A stretch of DNA of 55,357 bases, from NCBI GenBank assembly GCA_945900945.1, contig CAMDKL010000018.1, forward strand, positions 1 to 55,357, in the 5' to 3' direction. A program made the translations under genes and the position numbers. This DNA comes from Pirellula staleyi DSM 6068. GTDB lineage: Bacteria > Planctomycetota > Planctomycetia > Pirellulales > Pirellulaceae. The notes under the pieces are model-generated. The model was given only the letters and a program-made list of their open reading frames with translations. It did no database searches and was not told the DNA's origin. Positions 36,790 through 46,557 of this stretch are shown here, piece after piece; positions within the stretch are counted from its first letter, which is position 1; each line of letters begins with the position of its first letter.

Positions 36790-37025
36790 GACTTACGGCA
36801 CGATTCCAGGTCGATTCATGTTGCGAAAACGCACCTGACTTTTAGGATTAGGGAAATCAAAACGGTAGCATAGACTTTCCTAAGTCCTTGACTAGCATGG
36901 GTTTACCGTCCATGTTGGAGGATCAGTGGGAGAGTGTCGGCACGAAAGCTGCATTTCTTTAATTTCATAATCGCCCGCAAACTTCCGGCAAACCATTATC
37001 AATCGCTACCTTGAGGAGCATCCGC

Positions 37026-37358
37026 ATGAGCGAAGCAGCCCAATCGACCGAAAATCTCGTGAACGACACGCCAAGCGAACTTGTGGATCTTCAAAAAGTG
37101 ATCGAAATGCTGCCCCCAGCACAACGATTGACGATCCAGCCCGCATTCCAACGCGTTGTTGAAAGTACGAATCGTCGTCGAAAGATTTTGCAGCTGGTAC
37201 AGGATTCTATCGGTCAACTCCGCTTGGACATGAAATACCTCGTCTTTGATTTGGAAGCCACTCGACGTGAACGGGACGCTTATCAACGCCAAATCCAAGA
37301 GATGATGGGAGAACAAGGCGAAGCGGACGGAAGCTCGCCAGAGGAAAACGTGGACTGA
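37026..37358 (+). CDS. small coiled-coil protein, unknown function
   Basis: I place the start at ATG 37026, with GAGGAG 7 bases before it, giving 110 residues. The centre is charged and helical (RVVESTNRRRKILQLVQDSI, then FDLEATRRERDAYQRQIQEMM), suggesting a coiled coil, and the ends are acidic. There is no signal peptide or membrane segment. I do not recognise the family. The gap of 263 bases to the kinase gene holds only a weak frame that I reject. Confidence 0.7.
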   Translation: MSEAAQSTENLVNDTPSELVDLQKVIEMLPPAQRLTIQPAFQRVVESTNRRRKILQLVQDSIGQLRLDMKYLVFDLEATRRERDAYQRQIQEMMGEQGEADGSSPEENVD

Positions 37359-37621
37359 TTGACGGAGAGTGAACGCGATCGCATGTGGTATTGGGTACCG
37401 AAAGTCGCCACTTTCCAACCCGATAAATTCCTCCGACAGCACCATGCGAAATGCGTTCGGGCCAAAAACAGTCGAGTCGACTTGGGCAAAATGAGCCTGA
37501 TTGGACTCGACTGTTCGTTTAATGGTTTGCTTGCCGGTTTCATTTGGCTTAGTCTTAGTCTATTGTTGAGTCCAACGGATCACTTTATCCTCACTTCACT
37601 CTTCGTCGGTCAGCCGCTTCG

Positions 37622-39097
37622 ATGGAATTTACGCCAAGGTCACTTACTCAACGCGCAATCGATTTGGAGCTTGCGACTCCCGAACAGATCGATAGGTTTT
37701 GGGGCGAGCTGCGAACCAGCGATATCGAGCTTGACGATGTAAAGAATCTTCTACTTCGTAAAGGAATCCTGACAAACTTCCAACTGGATCGCATGTGCAC
37801 TGGCGAGCGGCTAGGATACTATTACGGGCCATATCGCGTTTTGTACATGATTGGGGCAGGCACGTTTGCTCGGGTATTCCGTTGTGTGCACCACGACACG
37901 GGTCGCGTCGTAGCAGTCAAGGTTTTGCGTCGTAGGCACCGCGATCAGGTTGCTTCGGTCGAGCAGTTTCTACGTGAAGGTCGGATGGGATTGCAAATGC
38001 GACACCCCAACATCGTTACGATTTATGAAATCGAAAACGATGCTCGCGCACCCTATTTAGTTATGGAGTTTGTAGAGGGCGAAACGCTGAGAGAGATTCT
38101 GAAGATTCGAGGGACGTTTGGGGCCGCCGATTCCTTGAAAATCATGCAAGATATTTGTTCGGGACTTGAATTCGCTGCTTCCAAAGGCGTAACGCATCGC
38201 GATTTAAAACTAACGAACGTGCTGGTGCACTCGAGCGGTCGTTGCAAACTGGTGGACTTTGGATTGGCTGCTCTGGCTGATGTATCGTCTCCAGAAGCGA
38301 TCGCAGATTGCCCAAGCGCGCGAGCGATCGACTACGCAGCTCTCGAAAGGGGAACGGGCGTTCGCAAGGGAGATATACGTAGCGATCTATTCTTTGCGGG
38401 AGTCATTTTTTACAACGTTGTTTGTGGCAAACCTGCACTGATTGAAACTCGCGATCGAGCGCAGCGGCTCAACGTTGCTCGGTTTACCGATTTCCCGCCA
38501 CTCAGCGAGCTGATCCCTGGCTTGCCCGATTCCATCTACGCAATTTGCAACAAGGCATTGGAATTTGATCCCGAAAAACGATATCAAACGCCTAGTGCAA
38601 TGCTGAGTGATGTCCAGTCCGCCATCCAACAATTCGAGAACCCGGATGGAGAGATCAGCGAGAAGAAAACCTCGCAGCACTCAATCCAAGAGATCAATGA
38701 AGTCGAGGCCAAGGAGGGGCAAGGCAAGACGCTAATCATTGTCGAGAGCAAGCCTGAGCTGCAGAATATTTTGAGAGAGAAACTAAAGAAACGCGGTTAT
38801 CGCGTTCTCATTTTCGGCGACCCTGAAAGAGCGCTTAGCAAGTTCAGTCCTGACGAAACTTCGCCGGCAGATTGTCTCGTCCTTTGTGCACCGGACCTTG
38901 GCATCCTAGCGCTCGATGCATTCAATAAATTTGCCGAGCAGGAGCACACCAAACATATTCCCGTTGTCATGTTAGTCGATCCAAAGCAACAGCATATCAT
39001 ACGTGGTGCCAAAACGAGTTCAATCCATGTATTGGTTCCGATGCCGCTCAAGGTTCGAGAGCTAAGGCAAGCACTTGTCAAACTGACAAGACAATAA
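37622..39097 (+). CDS. Ser/Thr protein kinase with degenerate receiver-like C-terminus
   Basis: The 491-residue protein starts with a planctomycete-type helical segment (LATPEQIDRFW, LLLRKGILTNFQLDRM). A Hanks-type kinase domain follows at about 70-345: glycine loop IGAGTFARVF, Lys100 in VAVK, catalytic H192-R-D194 and D212-F-G. The activation segment is unusual (PEAIADCPSARAIDYAALERGTG, with KGDIRSDLFFAG after it). After an acidic linker, residues 365-491 resemble a response-regulator receiver (TLIIVESKPELQNILREKL), but the phosphorylation Asp region reads LVLCAPDLG, the acidic pair is ES, and the conserved Lys of KP is absent. It is probably a pseudo-receiver used for binding. Confidence 0.9.
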   Translation: MEFTPRSLTQRAIDLELATPEQIDRFWGELRTSDIELDDVKNLLLRKGILTNFQLDRMCTGERLGYYYGPYRVLYMIGAGTFARVFRCVHHDTGRVVAVKVLRRRHRDQVASVEQFLREGRMGLQMRHPNIVTIYEIENDARAPYLVMEFVEGETLREILKIRGTFGAADSLKIMQDICSGLEFAASKGVTHRDLKLTNVLVHSSGRCKLVDFGLAALADVSSPEAIADCPSARAIDYAALERGTGVRKGDIRSDLFFAGVIFYNVVCGKPALIETRDRAQRLNVARFTDFPPLSELIPGLPDSIYAICNKALEFDPEKRYQTPSAMLSDVQSAIQQFENPDGEISEKKTSQHSIQEINEVEAKEGQGKTLIIVESKPELQNILREKLKKRGYRVLIFGDPERALSKFSPDETSPADCLVLCAPDLGILALDAFNKFAEQEHTKHIPVVMLVDPKQQHIIRGAKTSSIHVLVPMPLKVRELRQALVKLTRQ

Positions 39098-39133
39098 TCG
39101 GCACAGTAGCACGGCTGGTACCTAGTATGCAAC

Positions 39134-41773
39134 TCAAAACGCGACAGGGTCTATGGTTTCGATAGCTCTTAGGAGGCTGTGCCTAAGCGTATAGAGCCTT
39201 GTTGGTTCCGTGATTTTCTGGCCGTCTAGATCCGTGACGTAGAAAACGTCGACAACTTGGTCCAGGTGCGTGCTGACTTTCGCAACTTGCAAATCCAATT
39301 TGAGATCAAATAGGATTTTTGAGATGTCGTAAAGTAAACCGATTCGGTCGTAGGCAAAGACCGAAATGATGGTGTTGCTCTCCGACGTACTGTTATCGAA
39401 TCGAATTTGGGTTGGCTGAGTTCTTGCCGTCGCGGCATCGAATGTGGACTGAGATTTCCAAATGCGACGAAAGACCGGCGGTTTTGCGTTTTTGGGGTCA
39501 ATAGACTGGACCAGATGGTTACGGACTTGTTCGATTCGATGGGCTGGCGGCGTGCCTTCGAAGTCTGCATCTTGAACCACAAAACGATCCCAGGCGATAC
39601 GACCTGGTTGCGTGTGGATTTCCGCAGACAATATACTGAGTCCCTGACTGGAAAGTGCACCAGCAATCTTGTGAAACAAGCCAGTTGACTGCTCTTGTCT
39701 CACTGCGGTCACGTATTCTGTCGCATCCTGATTGGCCAGGAAATTCCCCCACGCTTGCACCGGCTTTTCAGCCGTCAACTGACGCAAGCGTCGCAGTTCT
39801 TCCATCAAATCCTTCGGCTTGATAGACAGCAGGTATCCAGAGGGAATCGCATCAATCTGTTCCGTACACCAACTGCTTTCACGTTCCTCGGCTGTCCGAT
39901 GGTTCATGACCTCGGTCCTTTGAGTCGCCACAATACCGAGGAAGCGTGTGCCAGGGCTATCGCTACCCAATTGAGATTCGGTTGCGTCGTACAGTTGCAA
40001 AATCAGTCCGAGTTTCCAATCGTTCAATGCGCCAGGCCCAACGGCATCTAAGTCGGCACAGGACAAAACCAACAGCATCTGCAAACGTTCAATCGAGCCA
40101 ACTTGCTTGGCAAAATGAACAATGGGATCCTTCTGCGAAAGATCAAATCGAAAGGCCGTATGAGCCATGAGCAGATGCTGATGAACGAGGAACACGAGCA
40201 ATTCGCGATCGGCGTCAGATAGTTTGAATAGCCGAGCCGTATCCTCTGCGATTTCGCGTCCAACCTCGCTATGATCCTCCGGAAAGCCTTTGCCTAGATC
40301 ATGCAACAAAAGAGCCAAGTGCAAGATCATCTTATTTTGTAGGCCACGGTAAACGCGACCGAGAGCGTCATCCAACTTGCCGAATTCCCCGGCGCATTCG
40401 ACTGACCGAATGCAATGCGCATCCACCGTATACTTGTGATACTCGTTGAATTGCAAAAGGCATCGAGCATGTCGCATGGCAGGAATGATTTGCTCCAGAA
40501 CTCGCAGTTCATGCAACCGCCTCAATATCTCTCCAAGTCGACCTGGCTGTGCTATCAATTGCAAAAATCGCTCAATCGCCTCAACGCCAACTGGATCGTC
40601 GCGCCGGCGAAGCATAGCTTGCCTAATGGTTCGCCAAGTCTTGTGTTCAATACGCCGCATGTAGCGGTTAGCGACCTGCATCAATTCCAGCACTTTGGCG
40701 GGATCCGACTGCAGTTTTTCAAGTCCCGTTCGCGTCGCCCATATTTCCTTTACTCCCAATCGAAACCTTTTGGAAATAGGCCAAGCAATGAACCGGGACA
40801 GGTATCCAACTACGCTCAATCGAGACCGAGCCATCCCGACGAAATTCGCCGAACTGTAGCGAACTTCGCTCGTGGTTTCAAAATACTGCTGCATGAATTC
40901 TTCGACCGGCAACACACCGTCGGTACCCTTGAATTTCAACCAAACAGCCATTTCGATCTGCTTTGGTCGGTCCAGTGAATCCTGTGCGCGTCCAGCTAGA
41001 AAATGCAATTGGTTGCGCACATGCAACAGGTATTGATATCCGACTTGAATCGCTCGAAAATCCTCTTGGGCTAATAACCCCATTTCAACCAACTGCTCTG
41101 GGTCCTTCTCACCAAAGCATACAAAGCCAATCCATCGCACGATTTGAACGTCGCGCAAACACCCGCGTGATCGCTTGACGTTGGGGTGTAACAGGTATAC
41201 CAGCTCGCCGAATTTCTGTCGTTCGACAAATCGCTCCCTTTCAATCAGCACAGCAAGTCGCCGAGATCGCCGTTTGCAACCTATGCGAAACGCGTTCAAA
41301 AATCCGTCGAGCAGAGCCTGACTTCCTTCCACCAATCGCACTTCAACCAAGGATGTCAAAATAGTCGCATCGCTCCAAGCTGCCTGACGAGCTTGGGAGG
41401 GTGTCCGAATCGTGAAACCGAGATGCAGGCCAGCATCAACAATCATTTGAGCGATGGAGCGTGCAAGTGGTGCGACCTGCGATTCACTCACACCCCTATA
41501 AAGCAGCATTAAATCAATATCGGAAAACGGAGCAAGATCACGCCGACCGTACCCCCCCAATGCCACGAATGCAAATGACGAAGCATCGAGCGGTTTTTCC
41601 AAGCCAGCCAGTGCAGCTTGAATCAAGTCATTGATAACCTGGTCGACTTGATCCGCCCATGCAAAGCAGACTTGAGGACCGGTAGCACCCGAATGGTGAA
41701 GATTAGCCGCTTTGAGGCGCGCGTCCGCTAGATGCGAACGCGCTTTTACTACTTGCGGGTGTAAAGTTGACAA
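39134..41773 (-). CDS. glnD: PII uridylyltransferase/uridylyl-removing enzyme
   Basis: GlnD senses glutamine and adds or removes UMP on PII. All domains are in place across 879 residues: nucleotidyltransferase with GGYGRRDLAPFSDID (Asp85, Asp87), helical UTase region, HD domain with HDLGKGFPEDH near 480, and two C-terminal ACT domains (about 690-770 and 800-875). The start is a TTG at 41773; no ATG is close and no ribosome site is seen, so initiation may depend on coupling to glnB, which ends 14 bases upstream. It is convergent with the kinase gene. Confidence 0.95.
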   Translation of the reverse strand: MSTLHPQVVKARSHLADARLKAANLHHSGATGPQVCFAWADQVDQVINDLIQAALAGLEKPLDASSFAFVALGGYGRRDLAPFSDIDLMLLYRGVSESQVAPLARSIAQMIVDAGLHLGFTIRTPSQARQAAWSDATILTSLVEVRLVEGSQALLDGFLNAFRIGCKRRSRRLAVLIERERFVERQKFGELVYLLHPNVKRSRGCLRDVQIVRWIGFVCFGEKDPEQLVEMGLLAQEDFRAIQVGYQYLLHVRNQLHFLAGRAQDSLDRPKQIEMAVWLKFKGTDGVLPVEEFMQQYFETTSEVRYSSANFVGMARSRLSVVGYLSRFIAWPISKRFRLGVKEIWATRTGLEKLQSDPAKVLELMQVANRYMRRIEHKTWRTIRQAMLRRRDDPVGVEAIERFLQLIAQPGRLGEILRRLHELRVLEQIIPAMRHARCLLQFNEYHKYTVDAHCIRSVECAGEFGKLDDALGRVYRGLQNKMILHLALLLHDLGKGFPEDHSEVGREIAEDTARLFKLSDADRELLVFLVHQHLLMAHTAFRFDLSQKDPIVHFAKQVGSIERLQMLLVLSCADLDAVGPGALNDWKLGLILQLYDATESQLGSDSPGTRFLGIVATQRTEVMNHRTAEERESSWCTEQIDAIPSGYLLSIKPKDLMEELRRLRQLTAEKPVQAWGNFLANQDATEYVTAVRQEQSTGLFHKIAGALSSQGLSILSAEIHTQPGRIAWDRFVVQDADFEGTPPAHRIEQVRNHLVQSIDPKNAKPPVFRRIWKSQSTFDAATARTQPTQIRFDNSTSESNTIISVFAYDRIGLLYDISKILFDLKLDLQVAKVSTHLDQVVDVFYVTDLDGQKITEPTRLYTLRHSLLRAIETIDPVAF

Positions 41774-41787
41774 TTTGTATGAAAGAC

Positions 41788-42216
<429 letters not shown>

Positions 42217-42508
42217 CTACAGTGTAACCAAACGGAATCATATCCAACAAGGGTAACATCACAACCGGACTCAAGTCTCACAGGGATTTCGGAAGATACC
42301 ACGGGCATAACCTGGATATTGCATAAGCCATTTTGTCCAAATTGAAATAGGCAGAGAATTTTTCGTGTTCGGCTTCGTTGTCGGGAATTTCAAGTGACGT
42401 ATTATGCATTGCTGCAACGCGAGACGCCACAATTGGACACGGTAATTCGTTTCGGTAAGAAATATCCCATCTGACGGATGTTTCAGGCGGTCGCGAGCGT
42501 TTTCAGGG

Positions 42509-42808
42509 TCAAGTCAAAGTTCGTTTCGCCAATCTCAGCCTTATGGGTCCCTTGAGCGTCTCGATTTTTCGCTCGTCGATGTCGACGGCCTCTCCATTTT
42601 GGGTGATCTCGATCACTCCGTCCCGGACCATATCGGAGGCAACTTCACGGACCGTTATCATCAGTTCTCGCCATTTCGAACCGAATGTTCGTCCGATATC
42701 CGATGGGCATATGCTCTCGCCCGGCTTCATCATCAACAAAAAACGAAGAATTTCATCGCGAATATCTTTGTTGCTTGGCTCTTCGTGTTCGTTCCAACGC
42801 GTTTTCAT
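42509..42808 (-). CDS. DUF3253 domain protein
   Basis: The 99-residue product contains the DUF3253 pattern: a winged-helix-like start (IRDEILRFLLMMKPGESICPSDIGR), WRELMITVREVASDMVRDGVIEITQNGE and a final KGPIRLRL. The start is ATG 42808, with GGAGAG about 7 bases upstream; the GTG at 42823 falls on that ribosome site. The family is small, cytoplasmic and of unknown function; its fold suggests nucleic acid binding. Confidence 0.85.
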   Translation of the reverse strand: MKTRWNEHEEPSNKDIRDEILRFLLMMKPGESICPSDIGRTFGSKWRELMITVREVASDMVRDGVIEITQNGEAVDIDERKIETLKGPIRLRLAKRTLT

Positions 42809-42842
42809 TTTAAATCTCTCCACTCGGCTTTAATCAGGCAGT

Positions 42843-43958
42843 TTACTTGGCGTTTAACGAATCATTGAGTCCGTTTCCCGAAAGAAAAGAGACGGTGGCA
42901 CGCACTACGGACGAATTGCTCATCAGGAACGAGTGAACGACCGGGACACTTGCGATTTCCGTCATTCCGTCCAATGCTGCCTCCTCGAGGGTAACAACGC
43001 CATCGCTTGGACCACTTAGTAACGGATTTTGAATTGAACTTTTGGAAATATCACCGGCAACAACGGCGAAGGGACATGGCGGTGTTCCTAGCCCGCTACA
43101 AAATTGTTCCCACTCTGGTCCAAGCTGCATCCCTGAGTTTCCGGTGATGGTTTCGAATATTCCCAATCGCGACAGATTCGCCGCAAACGAGGAGCCTTGA
43201 TTGGGGGGCCCCAGCATAACAACACGATTCATTCGCGGAAGTACTTTTTTTGGATCACCATTTCGTTGCCACTCCCCTACCGCATGTCGAAATACGATGT
43301 TACCCATACTATGCCCGACCATACTAATACGAGGATGGCCTGGCAAATTCTCAACCAATTCTCTCAGTGCTGCCGAATGAGTCGAAATAGGGTCGCGCGT
43401 ACTGGCATAAGAAAACGAAACAGCAGTGCGTTTTTTGGCGACTTCCGGATGCAATTTCATGGTCTCGATGTCAACGCGAGACAACTCCGCTTCGATCGGA
43501 TCCATACTGCTCGATGAACGCATCAAACCGTGCAGTAAAAGGACTACCTCGGTCGGATTGGCGACGGCACTATTCGTTGCCGTGACTTTGCTCAGTTCGT
43601 CAAGCATCGCTTGCCCTCCACCCCAAGCCTTTCGTACCGAGTTTGGATCGAGCAATCGCCAGTGATCGAGCGTACTATTGTATTGAACTCGCCAGCCTTG
43701 CCACCATCGGTAGTCGGTCCAGAACTGCTTGCCCCCTAAAGTTGGCAATGACAGATTCCATCGCTTTGTTTTGTCTTTCAATTTTTCTTGCTCGTCGTCA
43801 ATATTAGGCTTAACTTGCGATTGAGTTTCGGCTGCCGCCAGTCCCTGATTGGGGATTTCTTGCACGGCACTTGCGACGCCGAAAGTAATGACGCATAAAC
43901 CCATCGAAACGAGCCACAACATGCAACGCCTTTTCCAGGGGAAAATGAGACGAAACAT
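42843..43958 (-). CDS. secreted alpha/beta hydrolase, lipase-like
   Basis: The 371-residue protein has a signal peptide (about 1-32, MLWLVSMGLCVITFGVASA). The hydrolase fold shows LLLHGLMRSS as oxyanion region at about 141-150, the nucleophile Ser217 in GHSMG, a probable Asp in GPSDGVV near 317 and His in VVHSF near 340. The layout resembles PGAP1/lipase-type esterases. It should act in the periplasm or outside on ester bonds of a lipid. It ends 19 bases after DUF3253 begins upstream and precedes no obvious partner; the metal permease gene lies just upstream with a 6-base gap, so both may be co-transcribed. Confidence 0.83.
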   Translation of the reverse strand: MFRLIFPWKRRCMLWLVSMGLCVITFGVASAVQEIPNQGLAAAETQSQVKPNIDDEQEKLKDKTKRWNLSLPTLGGKQFWTDYRWWQGWRVQYNSTLDHWRLLDPNSVRKAWGGGQAMLDELSKVTATNSAVANPTEVVLLLHGLMRSSSSMDPIEAELSRVDIETMKLHPEVAKKRTAVSFSYASTRDPISTHSAALRELVENLPGHPRISMVGHSMGNIVFRHAVGEWQRNGDPKKVLPRMNRVVMLGPPNQGSSFAANLSRLGIFETITGNSGMQLGPEWEQFCSGLGTPPCPFAVVAGDISKSSIQNPLLSGPSDGVVTLEEAALDGMTEIASVPVVHSFLMSNSSVVRATVSFLSGNGLNDSLNAK

Positions 43959-43964
43959 AAGATT

Positions 43965-45296
43965 CTAACCCTCCGGTGGAATACTGCGTCCATGTGGATC
44001 CAGCGTGGACTGGCCTGTTTCTGCGTCTAGCTTGTCGCGCAACGAGGAATTTGTAAAGTGCTCCAGCGACTCGGCTTGCGCATGCAGTCTTGCGTTGCTA
44101 GCGTTGACCTCGACCGACAAATACTGTTCCCACAAGCGATGCGAACGGATCAAATTTTGAGCGACTCGATGCCCCTTGTCAGTCAGAGTTACGGATGTTT
44201 GGGTCATAGAAACCCAGCCATTCCGAACGAGATCGGACGTGACGGAGTTCAGTTTTTGCAGAGTTATTTTAAGCTGCACCGCGATATCACCTTTTGCGAG
44301 TACCGATCGATTTTCGAATGCTCTGTTGTTCTCTATCTTTCGCTCCGAATGGCGATAAAGCAGCGCCAGCATGTCCTCGCCGACAATCTTGCGTGCAACC
44401 GTTCGTTGCTCGATTAAACGAACGAGTACTCCCGCCCTAGGGCTAGCAATCACTGCGATAACCAAAAAAATGCCACTCGCCACAGCCATCATGGCCGCGG
44501 AATTGACCGACTTGAATCCAAAAGCAACCGGAACGGAAATGGCAAGCAGATGCCCGACAATTGCGGAAGCGGTTCCAATCACGACGCTGACAAGAATCAT
44601 TGCATGCAATCTTTTGCAAAGCAAAAACGCAGTCGCCGCCGGGACGACCAACATGGCTACCACCAATATATTTCCAACCGCTTCAAAACTAGCAATGCAA
44701 GTGACAGCCACCAAAGATGCCAAGATGTAATGAAACAGCGTCGGCGAAATCCCTTGAGCTTGTGAAAGCAGAGGATCAAACGTCGAAACCTGCCATTGCT
44801 TAAAGAAGACCGCTATGCAAATTGCGTTAAGCAAACAAACGACGCAAAGGGTGATTACGACCTGAGGAACCTCTCCAAATGGCGTCGCAACTTTTTTCAA
44901 GATGATCATTTCGAGATTGCCATAAAGGACGCACGAAGGGTCCAAATCAATCTTGTCGCCCGCTCGAACCATCATGATCAGGCCAACGGCGAACAGCGAC
45001 GTAAACACCACACCAATCGCTGCACTCTCCTCGACTTTTCCATATTTCCGAATCAACTCGGTCAACCATACCGTCAGCAACCCCATGCTGGCGGCACCGA
45101 TCAAGACGACAATCGAACCACGGGTTCCGCTAAACAAAAAAGCGGCCGCAATGCCAGGCAAGACGGAGTGGCTGATCGCATCTCCCATTAAGCTGAGTCG
45201 ACGGAGAACTAGGAAATTGCCTAGCAACGAAGACGCGATCGCGCACAGTCCGCCTGCAACGATGATCCAGCCATCGGTCTGCCAATCCAAATCCAT
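43965..45296 (-). CDS. Mn/Zn/Fe ABC transporter permease fused to DtxR-type regulator domain
   Basis: The 443-residue protein has an N-terminal metal permease (residues 1-285, eight or nine membrane segments) with the ZnuB/MntB signatures LVLRRLSLMGDAISHSVLPG and FEAVGNILVVAMLVVPAATA. The C-terminal 150 residues match DtxR/MntR regulators: a winged helix (AVQLKITLQKLNSVTSDLVRNG, VTLTDKGHRVA) and the metal-binding dimerisation part (SHRLWEQYL, HAQAESLEHFT, DPHGRSIPP). Such fusions are known from planctomycetes. The matching ATPase and substrate-binding genes are not next to it. The regulator half could sense cytoplasmic metal and gate the permease or bind DNA at the membrane; neither is shown. 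Confidence 0.88.
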   Translation of the reverse strand: MDLDWQTDGWIIVAGGLCAIASSLLGNFLVLRRLSLMGDAISHSVLPGIAAAFLFSGTRGSIVVLIGAASMGLLTVWLTELIRKYGKVEESAAIGVVFTSLFAVGLIMMVRAGDKIDLDPSCVLYGNLEMIILKKVATPFGEVPQVVITLCVVCLLNAICIAVFFKQWQVSTFDPLLSQAQGISPTLFHYILASLVAVTCIASFEAVGNILVVAMLVVPAATAFLLCKRLHAMILVSVVIGTASAIVGHLLAISVPVAFGFKSVNSAAMMAVASGIFLVIAVIASPRAGVLVRLIEQRTVARKIVGEDMLALLYRHSERKIENNRAFENRSVLAKGDIAVQLKITLQKLNSVTSDLVRNGWVSMTQTSVTLTDKGHRVAQNLIRSHRLWEQYLSVEVNASNARLHAQAESLEHFTNSSLRDKLDAETGQSTLDPHGRSIPPEG

Positions 45297-45354
45297 GTGT
45301 CAACAAGCTTTAGGGTGAGACAATAACTTCTAAGGGTAGCTCTCCAAAGGATAC

Positions 45355-45558
45355 CTATTTCTTTTCCAACTGAGCCATCTCGTCACCAAAATCGAGAACG
45401 GGTTCGGACTCCGCCAGTGGATCCGATGCCGATTCGGCGTCCTGGACCGCAGTTTTTTTCGGAGCCTTCTTGGGACGCTCCATCACGGATACCGTAATCA
45501 CGGCCGCGACCAAACCGACCATAAAGAGAATCCAAATATAGGGAAGCAACTCGTACAT
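45355..45558 (-). CDS. small single-pass membrane protein
   Basis: The 67-residue product has one membrane helix (IWILFMVGLVAAVITVSVM) and then a basic stretch (ERPKKAPKKT) and an acidic tail ending in Lys-Lys. The basic residues after the helix suggest that the tail is cytoplasmic. It lies 58 bases upstream of the metal permease gene on the same strand. I do not recognise a family. Confidence 0.55.
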   Translation of the reverse strand: MYELLPYIWILFMVGLVAAVITVSVMERPKKAPKKTAVQDAESASDPLAESEPVLDFGDEMAQLEKK

Positions 45559-45735
45559 AGCGGCCTAACAAGACTTAATTTCTGCCTAACAACGCTTTAT
45601 CTCAACTCCCTAAGAGTAATTTACGGCCAGAGGTTGCACAAGTTTTGACCGGAGTTAAGTTGGTGGGAAGTTGTCGTTTCTGTGATTTTGGGGGAGAAAA
45701 TTGCCTCGCATTCGCAGGATGCATTGATGTTTAAC

Positions 45736-45761
45736 CGATCGAGGCCCTAAAGCCTCGATCG
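45736..45761. other. perfect 10-bp inverted repeat in a 349-bp gap
   Basis: CGATCGAGGC (45736-45745) pairs with 45752-45761 over a six-base loop. The gap (45559-45907) separates two divergent genes and should hold both promoters. No gene is visible in it. No T-run follows the hairpin. Confidence 0.5.
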
Positions 45762-45907
45762 TGGAGGTGCCGAAAACCGTCCGATGCTCGCAAGCAGTTT
45801 CGGAGCGGCAATGAGTCGAGGCGACTAGCCTGCTAGCCTTGTTACGATCTCAGGCATTGCCATCTCTGAATTGCCATTTTCCACATTAGACGATTACAAG
45901 GACACAC

Positions 45908-46516
45908 ATGATGGACGAAGCCCCAGTCTCTGAATTGTTCGAATTGAAGACCGCAATTCGTAAACAGGCTCACGAAAATCGACGAGCCCAACCCGAAAAA
46001 GACTCGGTATCTAAGGAAATTCTCGAGCGCTTTATCGATCTGCCAGAGTACCAAGCTGCCAATACAATCCTGTTCTACGTCGACGTACGCGACGAAGTCC
46101 GAACCCGACAGTCGCTGCCCGCTGCCGTCGCCAGCGGCAAACGCATTATTGTCCCCTACTGCGTCGATGGTGAACTTGAATTGTTCTGGCTCGAAAATAG
46201 CGATGAATTGGAACTGGGAATGTATCGAATCCTGGAGCCAAAAAACGAACTGCGACTCCTGGAATCGAAACGCATCCAGCCCACCGATCTCGATTTAGTT
46301 ATGGTACCCGGAGTTGCTTTCGACCGAACTGGTGGTCGAACCGGCCACGGGAAAGGCTACTACGACAAATTACTCCAGCATGCCAGACTCGACGCTCCTC
46401 TCATCGCGTTGGCCTTTGAGTGCCAAATGTTTGAGAAAATTCCAGCCGAAAGTCATGACATCTATATGGACAAGATTGTTACTGAGGACGCTATTTACAC
46501 CGGCAAAGGCAGATAG
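45908..46516 (+). CDS. 5-formyltetrahydrofolate cyclo-ligase
   Basis: This 202-residue enzyme converts 5-formyl-THF to 5,10-methenyl-THF using ATP. It has the family end motif PGVAFDRTGGRTGHGKGYYD at about 136-155 and the N-terminal basic helix KTAIRKQAHENRR. The ATG at 45908 follows AAGGA by 6-7 bases. It is first of a plus-strand group with the thioredoxin-fold gene and ispF. Confidence 0.93.
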   Translation: MMDEAPVSELFELKTAIRKQAHENRRAQPEKDSVSKEILERFIDLPEYQAANTILFYVDVRDEVRTRQSLPAAVASGKRIIVPYCVDGELELFWLENSDELELGMYRILEPKNELRLLESKRIQPTDLDLVMVPGVAFDRTGGRTGHGKGYYDKLLQHARLDAPLIALAFECQMFEKIPAESHDIYMDKIVTEDAIYTGKGR

Positions 46517-46557
46517 CATTTGCCGACACACTATTGAAACTCCAAGAGAAAAAAACT

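Noticed and set aside
37359-37742. 127-residue frame between the coiled-coil gene and the kinase.
   Set aside because: It overlaps the kinase start by 120 bases, begins at a weak TTG and shows no recognisable protein features.
45559-45907. A 6S RNA gene next to the 5-formyl-THF cyclo-ligase gene, as in proteobacteria.
   Set aside because: I could not trace the long double-stranded arm with a central bubble; only a 10-base hairpin is visible.
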